Shown here piece by piece: positions 24,250 through 37,586 of a stretch of DNA of 64,000 nt. The DNA lies in assembly GCF_019578655.1 (NCBI RefSeq), contig NC_063258.1, positions 1,302,001 through 1,366,000 on the forward strand, read 5' to 3'. The notes beneath the pieces were generated by a model. It did not search any database, had not been told where the DNA came from, and was given only the letters and a program-made list of their open reading frames with translations. The translations under genes and the position numbers were made by a program. Origin of the DNA: Ricinus communis (lineage: Eukaryota > Streptophyta > Magnoliopsida > Malpighiales > Euphorbiaceae). Within the stretch, counting starts at the first letter, position 1. The number at the start of each line of letters is the position of its first letter.

Positions 24250-24440
24250 TCCCTAGCGGAGTCGCCACTGTGGGCAATGATTTCGGGTGCACACCTAAGT
24301 GTCTCTAACAATTATGGCATTGCAAGAATTTTCAACCTAATTGGAATACGCTAACTAATCATAGAGACTAGCACGGAGAAATAGAGTCTCCACCCAAATA
24401 ATTCTTCTAGACACTTTTTCTAATTGAGTGGCATACTAGA
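24250..24440 (-). mobile_element. LTR 3' end with primer-binding site of a Tat/Ogre-like element
   Basis: On the minus strand the LTR ends ...TTGCCCACA at 24269, and the adjoining sequence is TGGCGACTCCGCTAGGGA (24267 down to 24250). This resembles the primer site of Tat/Ogre-type gypsy elements. The sequence continuing to about 23850 would be the 5' untranslated leader. The leader leads toward the minus-strand Tat pol, so this may be the 5' end of that same element, separated from it by rearrangement. The upstream part of this LTR beyond about 24440 is lost or unrecognised. Confidence 0.55.
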
Positions 24441-24533
24441 TCCCATAAGGAAGCTTCACCGCATCTAGAGATTGATCCAAAAGCCAACTCAGCTAGCTCT
24501 AACAAACACTTCATATAAATTATAAAAATGCCA

Positions 24534-27500
24534 CTAACTAACTAATTTTTTCATTTGACTTCCTTTCTTTATACTCCCATCAAAATGAACATATATGTTG
24601 CTCATGTTCATCTTACTTAAGAGGAAGTTAAATTGGCTAGGATGAAAAGACTTAGTAAACAAGTTTGCAATTTGCACATTAGACTTCACATGAAATGTTT
24701 GAATAACTCTAGAAGCAATTTTCTCCCTGATGTAATGGCAATCCAGCTCAATGTGTTTAGTCCTTTTGTAAAAACCTGGATTCTTAGCTATATGAGGTGT
24801 AGCACTATTATAATAGAACAATTGTACAGCCTACTGATCATCAACATTAAATTCCTTTAAAAGATACAACAACCACATGATCTACAATTGTTTCCATGGC
24901 CCTGTACTTAGCTTCTATTGAGCTTCTAGAAATAGTAAATTGCTTCTTGGACTTCCAACTGGTTAACAAGCTGCCAGGAATACTACATATCCTGTAACTG
25001 ATTTTCTAGTTTCCTAACATGAAGCCCAATCACTATCAGTGTATGCAGCTAATTGTAATTCAGAGTTGGATGAAAACAATGCATCCAAAGGAACTTGTGA
25101 TGGCTTATCCATGAACTGAGTTAGGATATGCACAACATAGGTGATATCAAGTCTTTTGAGAGTTAAGTACATTAATTTCCCCACTAGTTTTCTATACACA
25201 AAAGGATCTTGTACTAAATCTTCTTCAACATGAACTAGATGATGATTTACCTCCATTTAAATGCTTACTGGTTTGGCTGTTAACAGTCCATATTCTTCCA
25301 ACATATTCCTCCAACATTTCACGAACATATTTCCTCTTACATACTGAAATACCCTTTTCTGCGATTTCAATTTCTAGTCCCAAAAAAATCTCAAAATTTC
25401 AAGATCTCTGAGCTTGAAATAGGACTCTAACATATATTTTACTTGTTGTACCAACTTTTGATTATCACTTGTAATTACTAAGTCATCAATATAAACTAGC
25501 AATGCAACAAAACCATCTTTATCAAACCTAGTAAGTACGAAGTAGTCTGCTTTGGACTGCTAAAAACCATGCTTCATCAAACTTTTATGAAACTTTACAT
25601 TCCACTATCTTGAGGCTTATTTAACCCCATACAAAGACCTTTGAAGTTTATAGACCAATTTCCTTTGCTTTTGAACTTTATCATATTCATTTACACCTCT
25701 CCTAAATATAATACCTAAGAAGAAGCTCCATGTATACTTCTTCAGACAAATCCCATTAAGAAATGCATTACTGATATCCAATTGAGCCAAATGCCAATTA
25801 AAATAGCAGCCAAAGAAAGAAATAGTCTTCTTATGGTATGCTTCACTACTAGACTAAAAGTCTCAATGTAATCAAAACCTTCCTTTTGAATGTAGCCTTT
25901 TGCTGTTAAACGAGCTTCAAACCTTCCAATAGTGCCATCAGAATTATACTTCGTTCTACCCATTTACATCTAGTAGGAACCTTGCCCTTAGGGAATGAGA
26001 CAGTATCCCAATTTATTTTTTTAAAATCAAAGCATCCAACTCAGATTTCATAGCTAAATTCCAATGATCAAACTAAGTGGCTTGAGCAAATATTTGAGGG
26101 TCAGGTTGAGAAGAAATAGAAAAGTGAATACTTGATAAGAAGGAGATAAATGGTCATATAAAATATATTGATATAAAGGATATGAGACATAAGATGTTGT
26201 AGAATGCACATGCATGATACTGTGATGATAATCTTTAAGATGAGTAGGAATTCTTGGAACTCTAGTACTGTATTTAGGTAATGGAGAAGAAAAAATGTTT
26301 AGAGAAATAGATGGAGAATGAGGAAGGGAGGAATGTCACAATGGTGAAGAAATATGATGTGAAATAGAAGGTAAAGATACAAAAAGTAAGAAATCAGAAG
26401 ATATATAATTTGGAGAAACATAGGTAGTAGGAGAAGGAAATAATGCATCTAGCATAAAAATAGAAGGCAAAACAAGTGAAGGAATGATAGAATCAGGAGA
26501 GTTATGAAAAGGAAAAACTGTTTCATGGAAAGTCAAATCCCTTGAAACAAAATGTGTCTTTTAGAATCCATGTCATAGATTTATATCCTTTAATTCCTAG
26601 AGGATAACATACGAAAATACCCTTCCTAGCTCTAGGATCAAATTTAATATAATGGGAAGTGAGATCTGCAGTAAACCACAAGCAACCAAAGGATCGAATA
26701 TGAGTTTAAGTAGGTCCTTTCGAAAATAACTGTTGAAAAGGAGTTTTGCCTTGTAAAACTTATGAAACGGTTCAATTAATAAAATAAGTTTCAGTTAAGA
26801 CTGCATCATCCCAAAAATGAAGAGGTACATTGGCATGAAAGATCAATGATCTAGCTACATTAAGTACATGTTGATTTTTTCGCTCAACAATGCCATTCTG
26901 TTGAGAAGTATAAGCAACAAAAGTTTAATGAACTATGCCTTTAGAATGATAGAAACTGTGCATGAGGAACTCAGTCCCTTGATATGTTTTAATGGTTTGA
27001 ATTGAAGTTTTAAATTGATCGATAATCAAATTGTAGAAATATTTAACAAAGTAAGGCACCTCAGATTTGTGTTTCATCAAGAAGATCCAAAGAAATTTAG
27101 AATAATCATCCACAATGCTAAAAAAATAATGATTTTTATTGATATCTAGTTGAGTATGAGGCCCTATACATCCATATGCACCAATTGGAAATGTTTTGTA
27201 CTTGCAGATATAGATATAGGAAATGAAAAACGTGTGAATTTTGCTTTGGGACATGTTAAGCAAGGAGTACAAAAGGATTGGCATTTAGAAGCTACAGAAT
27301 GTAAGAAAGGAAATTCAGAAACATCAACATGACCAAGTCTACGATGCCAGACTTCAAGACTGGTGGTATTAACAAAGGAAACTGAAGATTTGACTTTAGG
27401 CAGAGATATATGTGATGAAGCTTGCAAGTAATAAAAGCCTTGTCGTACTTTATCCAGTCCAATAATCTTGCAAGAGAAGAGGACCTGGATAAAGCATAAT

Positions 27501-28873
27501 TGAGAAAGGAACACAAGATACAACTTGTGATAAACTGTGAGCTTACTTGCATAAAGTAAGTTGAATATGAAAGACGGAATGTGAAGTACATGATAGAGTG
27601 TACCAATATGAGCAACCAAAGCACACATTAGGTAATTGTACTAACATATAATGCATAGGGATATAAGAATGAAAATTTTGCAAGGAGCAACTAATATGGT
27701 CATTTGCCCCTGTATCAACAATCCAAGGAGCAACATGAAATTTGGTTTGCAAAATGTCATGTAATAAGGTAGAATTTGATGTAGAAAAAACAGAAAAATA
27801 ATTATCTGCAACATTAGTGACAGGTCGATAGGGCAAAATGGGTGGATTACCAGATTGATTATTTAAAAAAGCCATTAATTTCTGAATTTGATCTTTGTTC
27901 AAACTCAACTAAAGTACTGAATCAATTGTCTGCAGAATGTGATCCTCATAAGAAGTATTAACAACTTGGTGTGCAAAAAAATTTGCATTACTAGAACTAG
28001 TTTGGAAGTTCCTTTTACCTTGAACAACTGCATTATTCTGTTACGATAATTTGTGAACTTAAATCTAGGAGGAAAACCATGAAGTCTATAACATTTATCC
28101 TTCACATGTCCAATTTTTTCATAATAATGACATTTCACATCAGATTTTGGCTTCTTAACTGTCATAGCTCCCATGTTAACAAAAGATTGAGTCGGCAAAT
28201 TCAAGGATCATTGTGTATCTTCCTCAATATCATATTGTTCATAATAATAATATGAGAACGTAGAGCTTAAAAGGAACCATTCAGTCCATTTCTGTTGTTG
28301 ATCAACATATGTTCAAAAGCATTAAGAATTACATTTTCCACAAGCACACAAGCACAATGTGGCAGAGGATGAAAACTTTTAAGCTCTAGCCAAATCCCAT
28401 TTAACTCTGTGAGATCATTGTCCACAGTCTTAGTACCTTGAATCAATGATGCTAGCAAAAGTTGAGATGACAAATTCGAGAATCATTTGGCTATGAAAAG
28501 CGTTGATGAAGCTTTTTCCAGATTTCACTAGCATTCTCCATGTAAAACACAGTATAAGCTATTGGTGCATAAATGGATCGAAGTAACCATGAAACCATGA
28601 GATTATTACAACAAATCCATGGTAAAAATCCTTGCTCAAAGATGAAGGTTTAGCAATAAATCCATTGAGAAAACCTTGTTTATTCCTAATCGAAACAGCG
28701 AGCAAGAATGAACGTTCCCAAGAAGCAAAGTTCATCGAGGTAAGTTCTGAAAGAACTATTATAGATCCATGATTTTCAGAATATGGAAGAAAATATGGAG
28801 AGGAAGGATCCTCCAACGGATTAGAGAAGCTTATTCCAGCAGAATCAGAGACGACAAATGATGAATTAGTCAT
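24534..28873 (-). pseudogene. Ty1/copia gag-pol pseudogene
   Basis: In minus-strand order there is a gag start (MTNSSFVVSDSAG at 28873, with LTSMNFASWERSF) and a zinc knuckle CHYYEKIGHVKDKC near 28120 whose second Cys is Tyr. The aspartic protease motif WIVDTGANDHIS is near 27720. The integrase has LEVWHRRLGH near 27345, CTPCLTCPKAKFTRFSFP near 27265, and MDV followed by the DDYSKF region near 27100. RT has LTAKGYIQKEGFDYIETF near 25880 and VYIDDLV near 25490. RNase H ends with TKHIELDCHYIREK near 24740. Stops and frameshifts separate the domains. The integrase residue expected to be the second catalytic Asp lies in KTYQGTEF and appears lost. No clear LTR pair was delimited. A TGTTAGAGCTAGCTGAG motif near 24510 on this strand is a possible 3' LTR start. 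Confidence 0.85.
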
Positions 28874-29779
28874 TTATGTGAAGAGAACATAAAAACTCAG
28901 CAATGAAAAATAAGGTTTTTATGACCAAAAACACCAAAATGACAAGGAATAAGCAAAGATTAGGTAGCAATATTAGTAGCAAACGAATGAGAAAGTAACA
29001 AGGAGGAAATGATGAAATTTTCTTTGAAAAATGACAAAGATTGCAAAATTGGATAAAAAGTGAATGAATGGTTGGTTATTTAAAACTCTCAGTTTTTATT
29101 AATCTAATTATGAAATACCACTCATAAAAATAATACTATTTATTGCAATAAAATTAAATTAAATAAGTCACATATAAAAAGGTTAAATTAGTAAGAAAAT
29201 ATTTTGGCCTCACTTGCGAAATAACTTATTTCTTGTAAAACAATTTTAATATTTATTTACAATAAATATTTAAAAAAGGATATAAATAATCACTGAATTT
29301 TGTATTTAGTTTTATTTATTTAATTTTAATTTTATTTTGATTTATTCACTTTGCAAATAAAAAATTGACATATGATAAAAACAATCAATAAAAAGATATA
29401 ATCAAGGAAGTAACATGTTTTTCTTTATTAGCAGGATGACTAAATTGCAACCAAAATTAAAGTTGAATGATTGAAATAAAATAAATTAAAATTTTATAAT
29501 TAAAATAAAATTAAGTGCATTTATTAATTATTTTTATTATTATTTTCAACAAACATATATAAGGTATAAAGTTTAACTTGCCCCCATAATTTATTCCTAG
29601 GTTGACTTTTAAATTTTACTATTTTAACCTTAATTAGACCTTATATGAAAAAGTAAGAGTCATCCTTTTATAATAAGAAAATAAAAATAAAAAAACTGAA
29701 ACAAAATATAAAAATAATTTACTAGATCTTAAGAAACATTTTATGATTTAGAAATGATTAAAAAATGGGCTTAATAGAA
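28874..29779. other. AT-rich flank of the minus-strand copia element
   Basis: This region probably contains the leader and remains of the 5' LTR of the minus-strand copia relic, but no primer site or matching LTR was recognised. From 29110 onward it is simple AT-rich sequence without coding signal. Confidence 0.4.
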
Positions 29780-30565
29780 CTGTTGTTGTCAAAGACCCAA
29801 GATTAAGACGCATGTACTGCTATTTACAAGGCCTAGTCAAAAACCATTATTTACCTAAGGAACATTTTAGTAATTTTGTACAATTATTAAGATTTATATT
29901 AAGAGTTATTGTGAGATAATTTTTAGTGGAGATAAGGATACTTATAGATTTATCTATTAGATAGACTTATCTTAGAGAGACTTATTTAGAGAAGGACTCT
30001 ACTATATATATACAAACTTAGTTCTAAGGGGGGAGGAGAGGTTTCTCCTATTTGCTCTTTGCTACATCTCTCGTCTGCATCTGTCCACCATTCTTCTCGT
30101 CTCTACAATTCTCTGTAGTTCATCTTCTATAAACACTTTAGTTTTTCATTGTTCTTTTAAGATCTAAAAAGTCTTTCAAGAAGTGGAGAGTGGGAACCAA
30201 TCATCTTCCTACTTGAATGATTCTAGATTTCAAGAGAGCTTTTATTTTCTTATTTTTATGTCTTTCTATTTAATACCATGATTATTTGATTAAATATGTT
30301 AGGCTAGTTTTCATAAGTGTTTAGTTTAGTCTTTTTACTTATGTAAAAACCTGTTATTTATTTATTTAATAAGTGATTTCTTTACCTTTATGTCTTTATT
30401 AGTTTCAATTATTGTTGTTAGTTGGTCATTATATCAATTTAATAATAATATTTATTATAAAAATATCTAGGTTGAATGTATTATAGACACCATCTTTACT
30501 TCATTCTATGTTGGTAGAAGAAACTTTAGTTGCATCATTAGCTTGAGTAATTAAAGAAAAATGCA
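29780..30565 (+). mobile_element. Truncated LTR related to the Athila-like LTRs, opposite orientation
   Basis: Segments such as ggaggagaggtttctcct near 30033, accatgattatttgattaaa near 30277 and aagaaactttagttgcatca near 30517 are reverse complements of sequence in both LTRs of the element at 41767-49750 (for example 42576, 42380 and 42135). It lacks clear ends, and no target duplication was found. Confidence 0.65.
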
Positions 30566-30569
30566 CATC

Positions 30570-31790
30570 AACATCTCCGTTGACCTAAAGGTCAATTGAT
30601 CTTTATTTTGATCTTAACACCCAAATTGAATATTGCTAACTTCATGTTTGAGTGCCTATATGACAGTGCCATAAATTATTTCAAATTGGTCAAAGCATCC
30701 TTAATCTTTCAAGAAAGGATTGTAAAAAGTCTTAAAGAGTGCGAGGGCACCTTGAAAGCACGAGGGCGCTCTTCATATGGTCAAAATTGTCCAAGCCGTT
30801 GGAAACACCATCTGACAACACCCCAATAATGGAGTAACACATGGCAGTCAACTGGTCAAAGCCTCAAGAAGCGTGAGGGTGCTCTCCTTTGAGGCAAAAG
30901 ACCTAAAACGATAAATGGTTTCGCGATGGGAAGCACGAGGGTGCTTCTAAGTGCGACCAAGACAAGCGCGAAGGCACTATTCTAGTGCGAGGGAAGTTTT
31001 CGCATTTCGTACGATGTTAGTAACCGTTGTAACCTTAACCACCAAGTCAGAGCCACATGTCTAAAGCCGTTGGAGCTGCAACGACTCATTTTAGAAAGCA
31101 CGAGGGCATTTGACAAGCGCGGGGGCACTTTTCATACCTACAGAAAACTTTTTACCATGTCACCTTATTTATTGTTATTGAGTTTGGGTCCTTTTGCAAT
31201 GTCTCTTTAAGGTAAGTATGAGTATAAATACCCCTCAAAAAGACTCAAGAACTAAGCATGTGTGATTTTCTTATGTGCAAACTCCTGTAAATTTATTTCT
31301 CAACTTTCTACACTTAATTTTCTTATTTGTATAGTGTATTAAGTTGAATCCTATTAAACAATTAAAACTCTAAGGGTTGTTGTGTAAGCCTAAATATTAA
31401 AAACACAAGGAATTAGTTATTGAGTAACCATCTAATACTCAAGGATTAAGGATTTAGTGAGAGATCAGATCACTAAAGGAAGAGGTTTAGTGTTAGCCTA
31501 AAAACAACAACTTATTGGGTGAACTTGAAAAATCTAAAGGTTGTAATCTTAAAGATTATAGTGGAATATTCAAGTATGACCTTAAGGAGTGAATGTAGGG
31601 AGGATTTTTTTCGAACCACAATAAACCTTTGTGTCAATTTTTCTAATCCTAACTCTCTTCCAAATTTCTTCAATCTTCCTTAAAAATTGTTTATTTTTCT
31701 TACCTCAACATATTTTTACAATTTGAGGTCATCAATTTAACCTTCCCCCTCCCCCCTCCCCCCTCTTCTTAGTTCCAATGGATGACAAGT
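30570..31790 (+). mobile_element. Probable 5' LTR of the SIRE-like copia element
   Basis: This segment directly precedes the copia primer site and gag. It contains at least seven scattered copies of a gcacgagggcgct-like motif between 30738 and 31125 and a run of C-rich repeats (cccccct type) at 31746-31775 near its right end. These resemble features of SIRE/Maximus LTRs. The left boundary is uncertain, and no matching 3' LTR was recognised downstream of the pol gene, so the call rests on position and composition. Confidence 0.5.
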
Positions 31791-31801
31791 GGTATCAAAG
31801 C
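31790..31801 (+). promoter_or_regulatory. Primer-binding site, tRNA-iMet type
   Basis: tggtatcaaagc differs by one base from tggtatcagagc, the plant copia primer site complementary to the 3' end of initiator tRNA-Met. Gag-like sequence starts about 40 bases downstream. Confidence 0.75.
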
Positions 31802-34008
31802 TTGAACACTCTTATCAAGCATCATCCCAAATGTAAAGACCAATGGCAACCGATGAAGAAGCTCAACACTCAAGCCATTCTTTGATGGATCCGACTATGC
31901 CTTTTAGAAATTTCATATGGAAATCTATTTAGATTCATGTGGCATTAAAGTGTGGGACTATGTGATAAAAGAATGGATGGCTTCTATCGAAGTCAAAAAT
32001 GGTGAAGAAAGAATTCTCCCTAGAGAAAAATAGGTGGATGCTCACAAGAAGCATAATCATAAGAATAAGCAAGCAATGGGCTTTCTTGTAATTATAAAGA
32101 AGAATGTGGGAGAGTACAATATTGCACTACAACTCATCAAATTTAGAATACCTTGGAGAACTATCACGAACACACTAAGTAAGTTAAATCAAGGAAGATC
32201 CAAATGTACGTCACCGAGTATGAAATGCTCAAAATGAAACTAAACGAATCTGTCACTGATATGACAAATAGGCTTTTCACCATCATCAACAATACGAGAA
32301 AATTTGGAGAGCATTATGAGCTAGTGGATATCAACAATAAGATCTTTAGGAGTCTCCCTTTGGATAAATATAGTGGTAGAGTGGCAAGTATTGAAGAAGC
32401 AAATGAAAATCTTGGGAAGATTTATATGGATGTTCTCATGGGGAAACTTCTTACCCATGAGATGTCTCTTGTCAAGGATGAATTTGATAGAGATGGTGGA
32501 AAGAAGAAAGCACTAGCACTCAAAGCTAGCGCTGGAGCGAAAAGATATCACAAGTGATGATGAAGATCAAGAGAAAGCTCAAAGTGAGACTGATGATATG
32601 GCTCTCATCACCAAACATGTTAAGAGAATTCTTGAGGCTAAAAGGATAAGAAGAAACAAGCCTTTCACAAGCAAGAAGCCCTTCTCCAAATCAAGATCAA
32701 GCAAGGACAAGAAAGATGAAGTCACTTGCTATGAGTGTGGAAAGTAAGGACACAAAAAATCGGATTGTTCCAAATATTTGAAGAAGAAGAAGGGCAACAA
32801 AGAAAAGAAAAAAGGTTCAAAAGCTACTTGGAATGACGCATCATCATCCTCTAATAATGAGATGAAAGAGAAAAGGACAATCTTTGCTTCATGGCCAACT
32901 TGAAAGATTCATATGAGGTATGCTCCATTTCTTATTCATGCAATTCTTCTTCTTCTTGTTCATCTTCTCATTCTTTTAGTGATGATATGTTGGATGATGA
33001 GGATGAGCTTTTACAAAATATGCTTTATAAACTATTTTTTTATAAAAATAAGTGCTCAAACTTGGAAAAAGATTTTAAGAGGTCAAAGAAAGAAATTGCT
33101 TCTTTTAAAACCTCCAATGAGAATCTAAAGAAATCATTGGATGAAATTTCAAATGAAAAGCTTTTCAAAAAAAATAACTCTTTGAAAAATGAAGTTAAGG
33201 AGCTTAGGAACTTAATTTTAAGATTTCACAAAGGGAAAGAGTCTCTTGATACACTAATTGTATCTCAAAGACCTCCCTTGTGAGACATGGACTTAGGTTC
33301 GATAGAGCTTCATCATCCGACATCACAATTTCTATTAAGGCCCTCAACCTCAACCGTTGAGAGAAACTCTAATAGAGTCTCAAAGGATAGAGCACACACT
33401 GAACCTACCATTCGAAAGAAAGAAAAAGATATAAATGTTCCAAAGGCTAAGCCAAAAAAGAATAAGACATGCATTCATGTATAGGAAATCAAAACTAAAT
33501 AAGTCTTGCTCATGCATGTGCAAAAGTGACTAAGAATACCAAATCTAACTACTCATATAATCCCAAGGTCACTTGCCACTATTGCATGAGATTTGGACAT
33601 ATCAATATTAAATGCTAAGGAAGATCCATCCCTTCATAGATGGATTTTTCGAAGCTAACTTTAAAGGACCCAACCTTGTTTGGGTACCTAAATCAATTGA
33701 TTTAACCTTCTTTTATAGGTGTGTCTTAAATCCACAAGCACAAATCTTTGGCTATTGATAGTGGATGTTCAAGGCACATATCTGGTGATAAAAGCCTCTT
33801 TGTAAATGTTAAGAACTATGATGGAGGCAAAGTTACATTTGGAAATAATATCAAGGGTAAAGTAATTAGCATCGGCTCTATTGTTAAGGATGGTAAATCT
33901 TTCATTGATGATGTTTTCTTAGTTGATGGATTGAAACATAATTTGTTAATTGTAAGTCGATTGTATGACAAAGGCAATAAAGTTACTTTTGACTCCAACG
34001 GGTGCCTT

Positions 34009-35469
34009 TGATGTGCGTAAAATACACACATTTAAATGGGGTTTTTAAGATCGATTTTATGGATATTTGGATGTAAATTGGTACCAACACTCACCCTATG
34101 CATATGTTTATGTGCATTAGGTCCAAAAGAAATCAAAGAATGAAAAAGGGAAGAATTGGAGCATAATTGGACGTCAAAGCTGCCGAAACGAGCTAAGTAC
34201 GAGCATGAGGAAGCTGAACATGGCCGTGTTGGTTTCAACACTGGCCGTGTTCTCAACACGGTCACAAACACAGGCCGTGTTACCAACACGGTCGTGTGGC
34301 ATCAAAGAAGAAGTAGATCTTATGGAGCACGGCCACAGAGAGTAACACGGCCAGGAACACCAGCCCGTGTCCTTAACACGGCCATGGACACGGCCGTGTT
34401 GGAGGCGACAGGGGGTATTAATTAAAAGAACGAAGAGAGGAAAAAAAGGAGGATGCTAGGGTTAGAACGTCCCAAACCCTAATTTTTCTTTCTCTAAGGG
34501 TTTTCTGAGCTGAAACCAAGAGAAAAGGAGACTTGGATCAAGGTTTCAATCGGATTCCCTTCAAAGATCAGAGATTGGGCGAGGTTCGTTGATTGATTTT
34601 CAAATCGAGCAAGAGGAACAAGAATCGATTCAATTGGAGCAAAAGGATTTGGGGCTGTTTACTCTCATCCAAGGGTGTAATCGGGTTTTCTCTACCTTTG
34701 CTCATTGTTGTAATTGAATTCTTGTGTATTTTGATAATGAACATGATTAGCTAGATTGATTAAATCCATTAGGATTTCTTTACTATGTTGGCTTAGTATT
34801 ATATTGTTGGATTGTGTTGGATTAGTTTTGTATTCTTCTTGCTTTCAGTATTAATAAGATAATGCATTATTCATGAGACATTGTGAATTGTGTGTTTAGA
34901 TTGCTTTGTGTGATTGAGAAGTCCATTTGGCAATTGGAATTTTGAATAGCAAGAACTGGTTAATAATCGCTTAGAGATAAGGATAATTAACTAGCCGGAT
35001 TAAGAATTAACAAAGCTTAATAGAGGCGGATTAAAGCTTAATGCTAATTTAAGAATCAATCGTTAGGAAGAGATTCCAACTTTAGGTTATTAGATTTAGG
35101 AATTCGGTTATCTCGAGAGAGAAACCAAACTCGGTTAAGAATTCTTCCACGGGTAGCATAATTAGACTCACCAATCCTTTATCTTTTGTTTGATTGCCAA
35201 CTAGTTTAGATTCCCTTTGGGTTTGTCTTCTTGCCTTAGTTATTTCGTTTATCAATCACTCGTGCATCTCCTTTAGGACTTAGCTTGTAGCTATTAGTTA
35301 GTTTAGAAATTATTGATCGCTAATTTTAGGTTAATATAACAAAGAACAAAGGAGTAACTCTGGGCTTTCACTTTCCCGAGGAATACGACCTTGATACTCG
35401 CCATTAGTGCTAGACTGCATCGATAGGTACACTGCCTTAGATTGTAGCTAACACGAGTAGCACCCATCA
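34009..35469 (+). mobile_element. Solo LTR (1461 bp) with clustered ACACGGCCGTGT motifs
   Basis: It starts TGATGTGCGTAAAATACACA and ends GAGTAGCACCCATCA. The ends form a 5-bp inverted repeat (TGATG/CATCA), and identical gcctt duplications lie at 34004-34008 and 35470-35474. The copia frame is interrupted exactly here, after FDSNG. No coding domains lie inside. Between 34218 and 34402 it has about eight copies of ggccgtgtt or its complement aacacggcc, giving many short palindromes. Strand is arbitrary because the family was not identified. Confidence 0.85.
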
Positions 35470-37586
35470 GCCTTATTAATACCCTAGTATATGAGAATGT
35501 GATATTCAAAGGAGAAACAAGTAGCAAAACCTACACAATTAACCTACACAAAGTTACTAATCAATCTTCCAAGTGCTTTATGTCTATTAATGATGAATAT
35601 TGGCTATGGCATGGAAGACCTGATCATGCAAGTATGGAGCTTCTATACAAATTAGCCAAAAAAGGAGCTAGTGAATGGACTCCCCAAAATGAAGTTCATC
35701 AAAGACAAGCCTTGTGAACCATGTCAAATAGAAAAACATTTATCATCATTTAAGTCAAAAACTATTTTAGTACTTCTAGACCACTTCAACAACTACATAT
35801 GTACTTATCTAGACCTATAAGAATAGCTAGTTTGGATGGAAAGTCATATGCATTTGTGATTATTGTTGACTACTCCAGATTTACTTAGGTTCATTTCTTT
35901 ACTTATAAGAATGAAGCCTTTAACATTTTCAAATCATTTGTAAAACGTATTTAGAATGAAAAATGATATTTGATTTCCTCCATAAGAAGTGATCGTGGAA
36001 AAGTATTTGAAATGAACTTTTTGAAAACTTTTGCAAAGAATTTAGAATTTCTCCCAATTTTTTCTCCTAGGATACAATAAAAAAATGGAGATGTGGAAAG
36101 AAAATATAGAACACTAGTGGAAATGGCTAGAACAATGCTCAATGAGTATAAACTCGCTTCTTACTTTTGTACGAAGGCCGTTAACACTAGCTGTTATGTT
36201 GCAAATAGGATTTTTAGAAAATCCTTACTAAATAAAACTTCTTATGAGCTTTGGAATGGAAAAAATCCTAAGGTCTCATACTTTAGAATATTTGGATGCA
36301 AATGCTACATTTTAAATACCAAAGACAATCTTAGAAAATTTGATTGTAAAACTGATATAGGAATCTCCTTAAGCTATTCCATATCAAGCAAAGCCTATAG
36401 TCTTTAACAAATGCACTTTAGTAGTTGGAGAGTCTGTGAATGTAGTTTTTGATGAATCACACAAGTTTAATATTAGAAAAGGTATTTGTGTAAATGATAT
36501 TATAAGTGCACTTGAGGAGCTCAAAGTTAATGTTGATGATCCATTAAAAGGGGCTGATAAATCCATAGAGGAGAATCAAGAGAATCAACAAAATCATGAT
36601 GTAACTCAAGAACCTCAAGCGTTAGAGAATTTATAAAATCTTCGCAATGAGTGGAACTTCAAAAAGGATCACCCTCCAACTCAAGTCATTGGAGACTTGT
36701 CAAAGGGTGTAAATACTCGTTCTGAACTAGTAGCTTTAAATAATCTAGCTTTTTTTCTCAAATTGAGCCAAGGACCATTGATTAGGCTTCAAAAAATGAT
36801 AGTTGAGTGATTACTATACAAGATAAACTCAACAAATTTTAGAGAAACAAAGTGTGGAAACTTGTTCCTAGACCTAAGAATCATTAAAGTATTGGATGTA
36901 AATGGGTATTTAGAAACAAGCTAGATGAGCAAGGCTTATTACAAGAAATAAAGCTAGATTGGTTACAAAAGATTACAACCAAAAGGAAGGCATTGATTAT
37001 AATGATACCCTTGCTCTGGTTGCTAGATTAGAAGCTATTTGGATAATCTTAGCTTATACATGTCACAAGAATTTCAAATTATTTCAAATGGATGTGAAAA
37101 GTGCATTCTTAAATGGATTTATTGAGGAGGTAGCCTATGTTGAGCAACCTCCCAGTTTTAAAAGTCATAAATTTCCTAATCATGTTTTCAAATTGACTAA
37201 AGCCTTGTATGGATTGAAATAAGCCCCTAGAGCTTGGTATGGAAGGCTTATTTCCCTTTTACTTGAAAATGGATTTTTAAAAAGAAAGGCTAATACTACA
37301 CTATTCGTAAAGAAACACATACATAATACTTTAATTGTTCAAATTTATGTTGATGACATTGTATTTAGTGATACTATTAATTTCTTTGTGAGGATTTTGC
37401 TAAGTGTATGACTAGAGAATTTGAAATGAGCATGATGCGAGAGCTCAAATTCTTTCTTGGTCTTCACATCAAGCGAAGCAAGGATGGAATATTTATCTAC
37501 CAATCCAAGTACGCAAGAGAACTCTTAAAGAAACTTGAGATGGATGGTTGTAAAGTAGCCAAGATTTCCATGAGTGTCACAATAAA

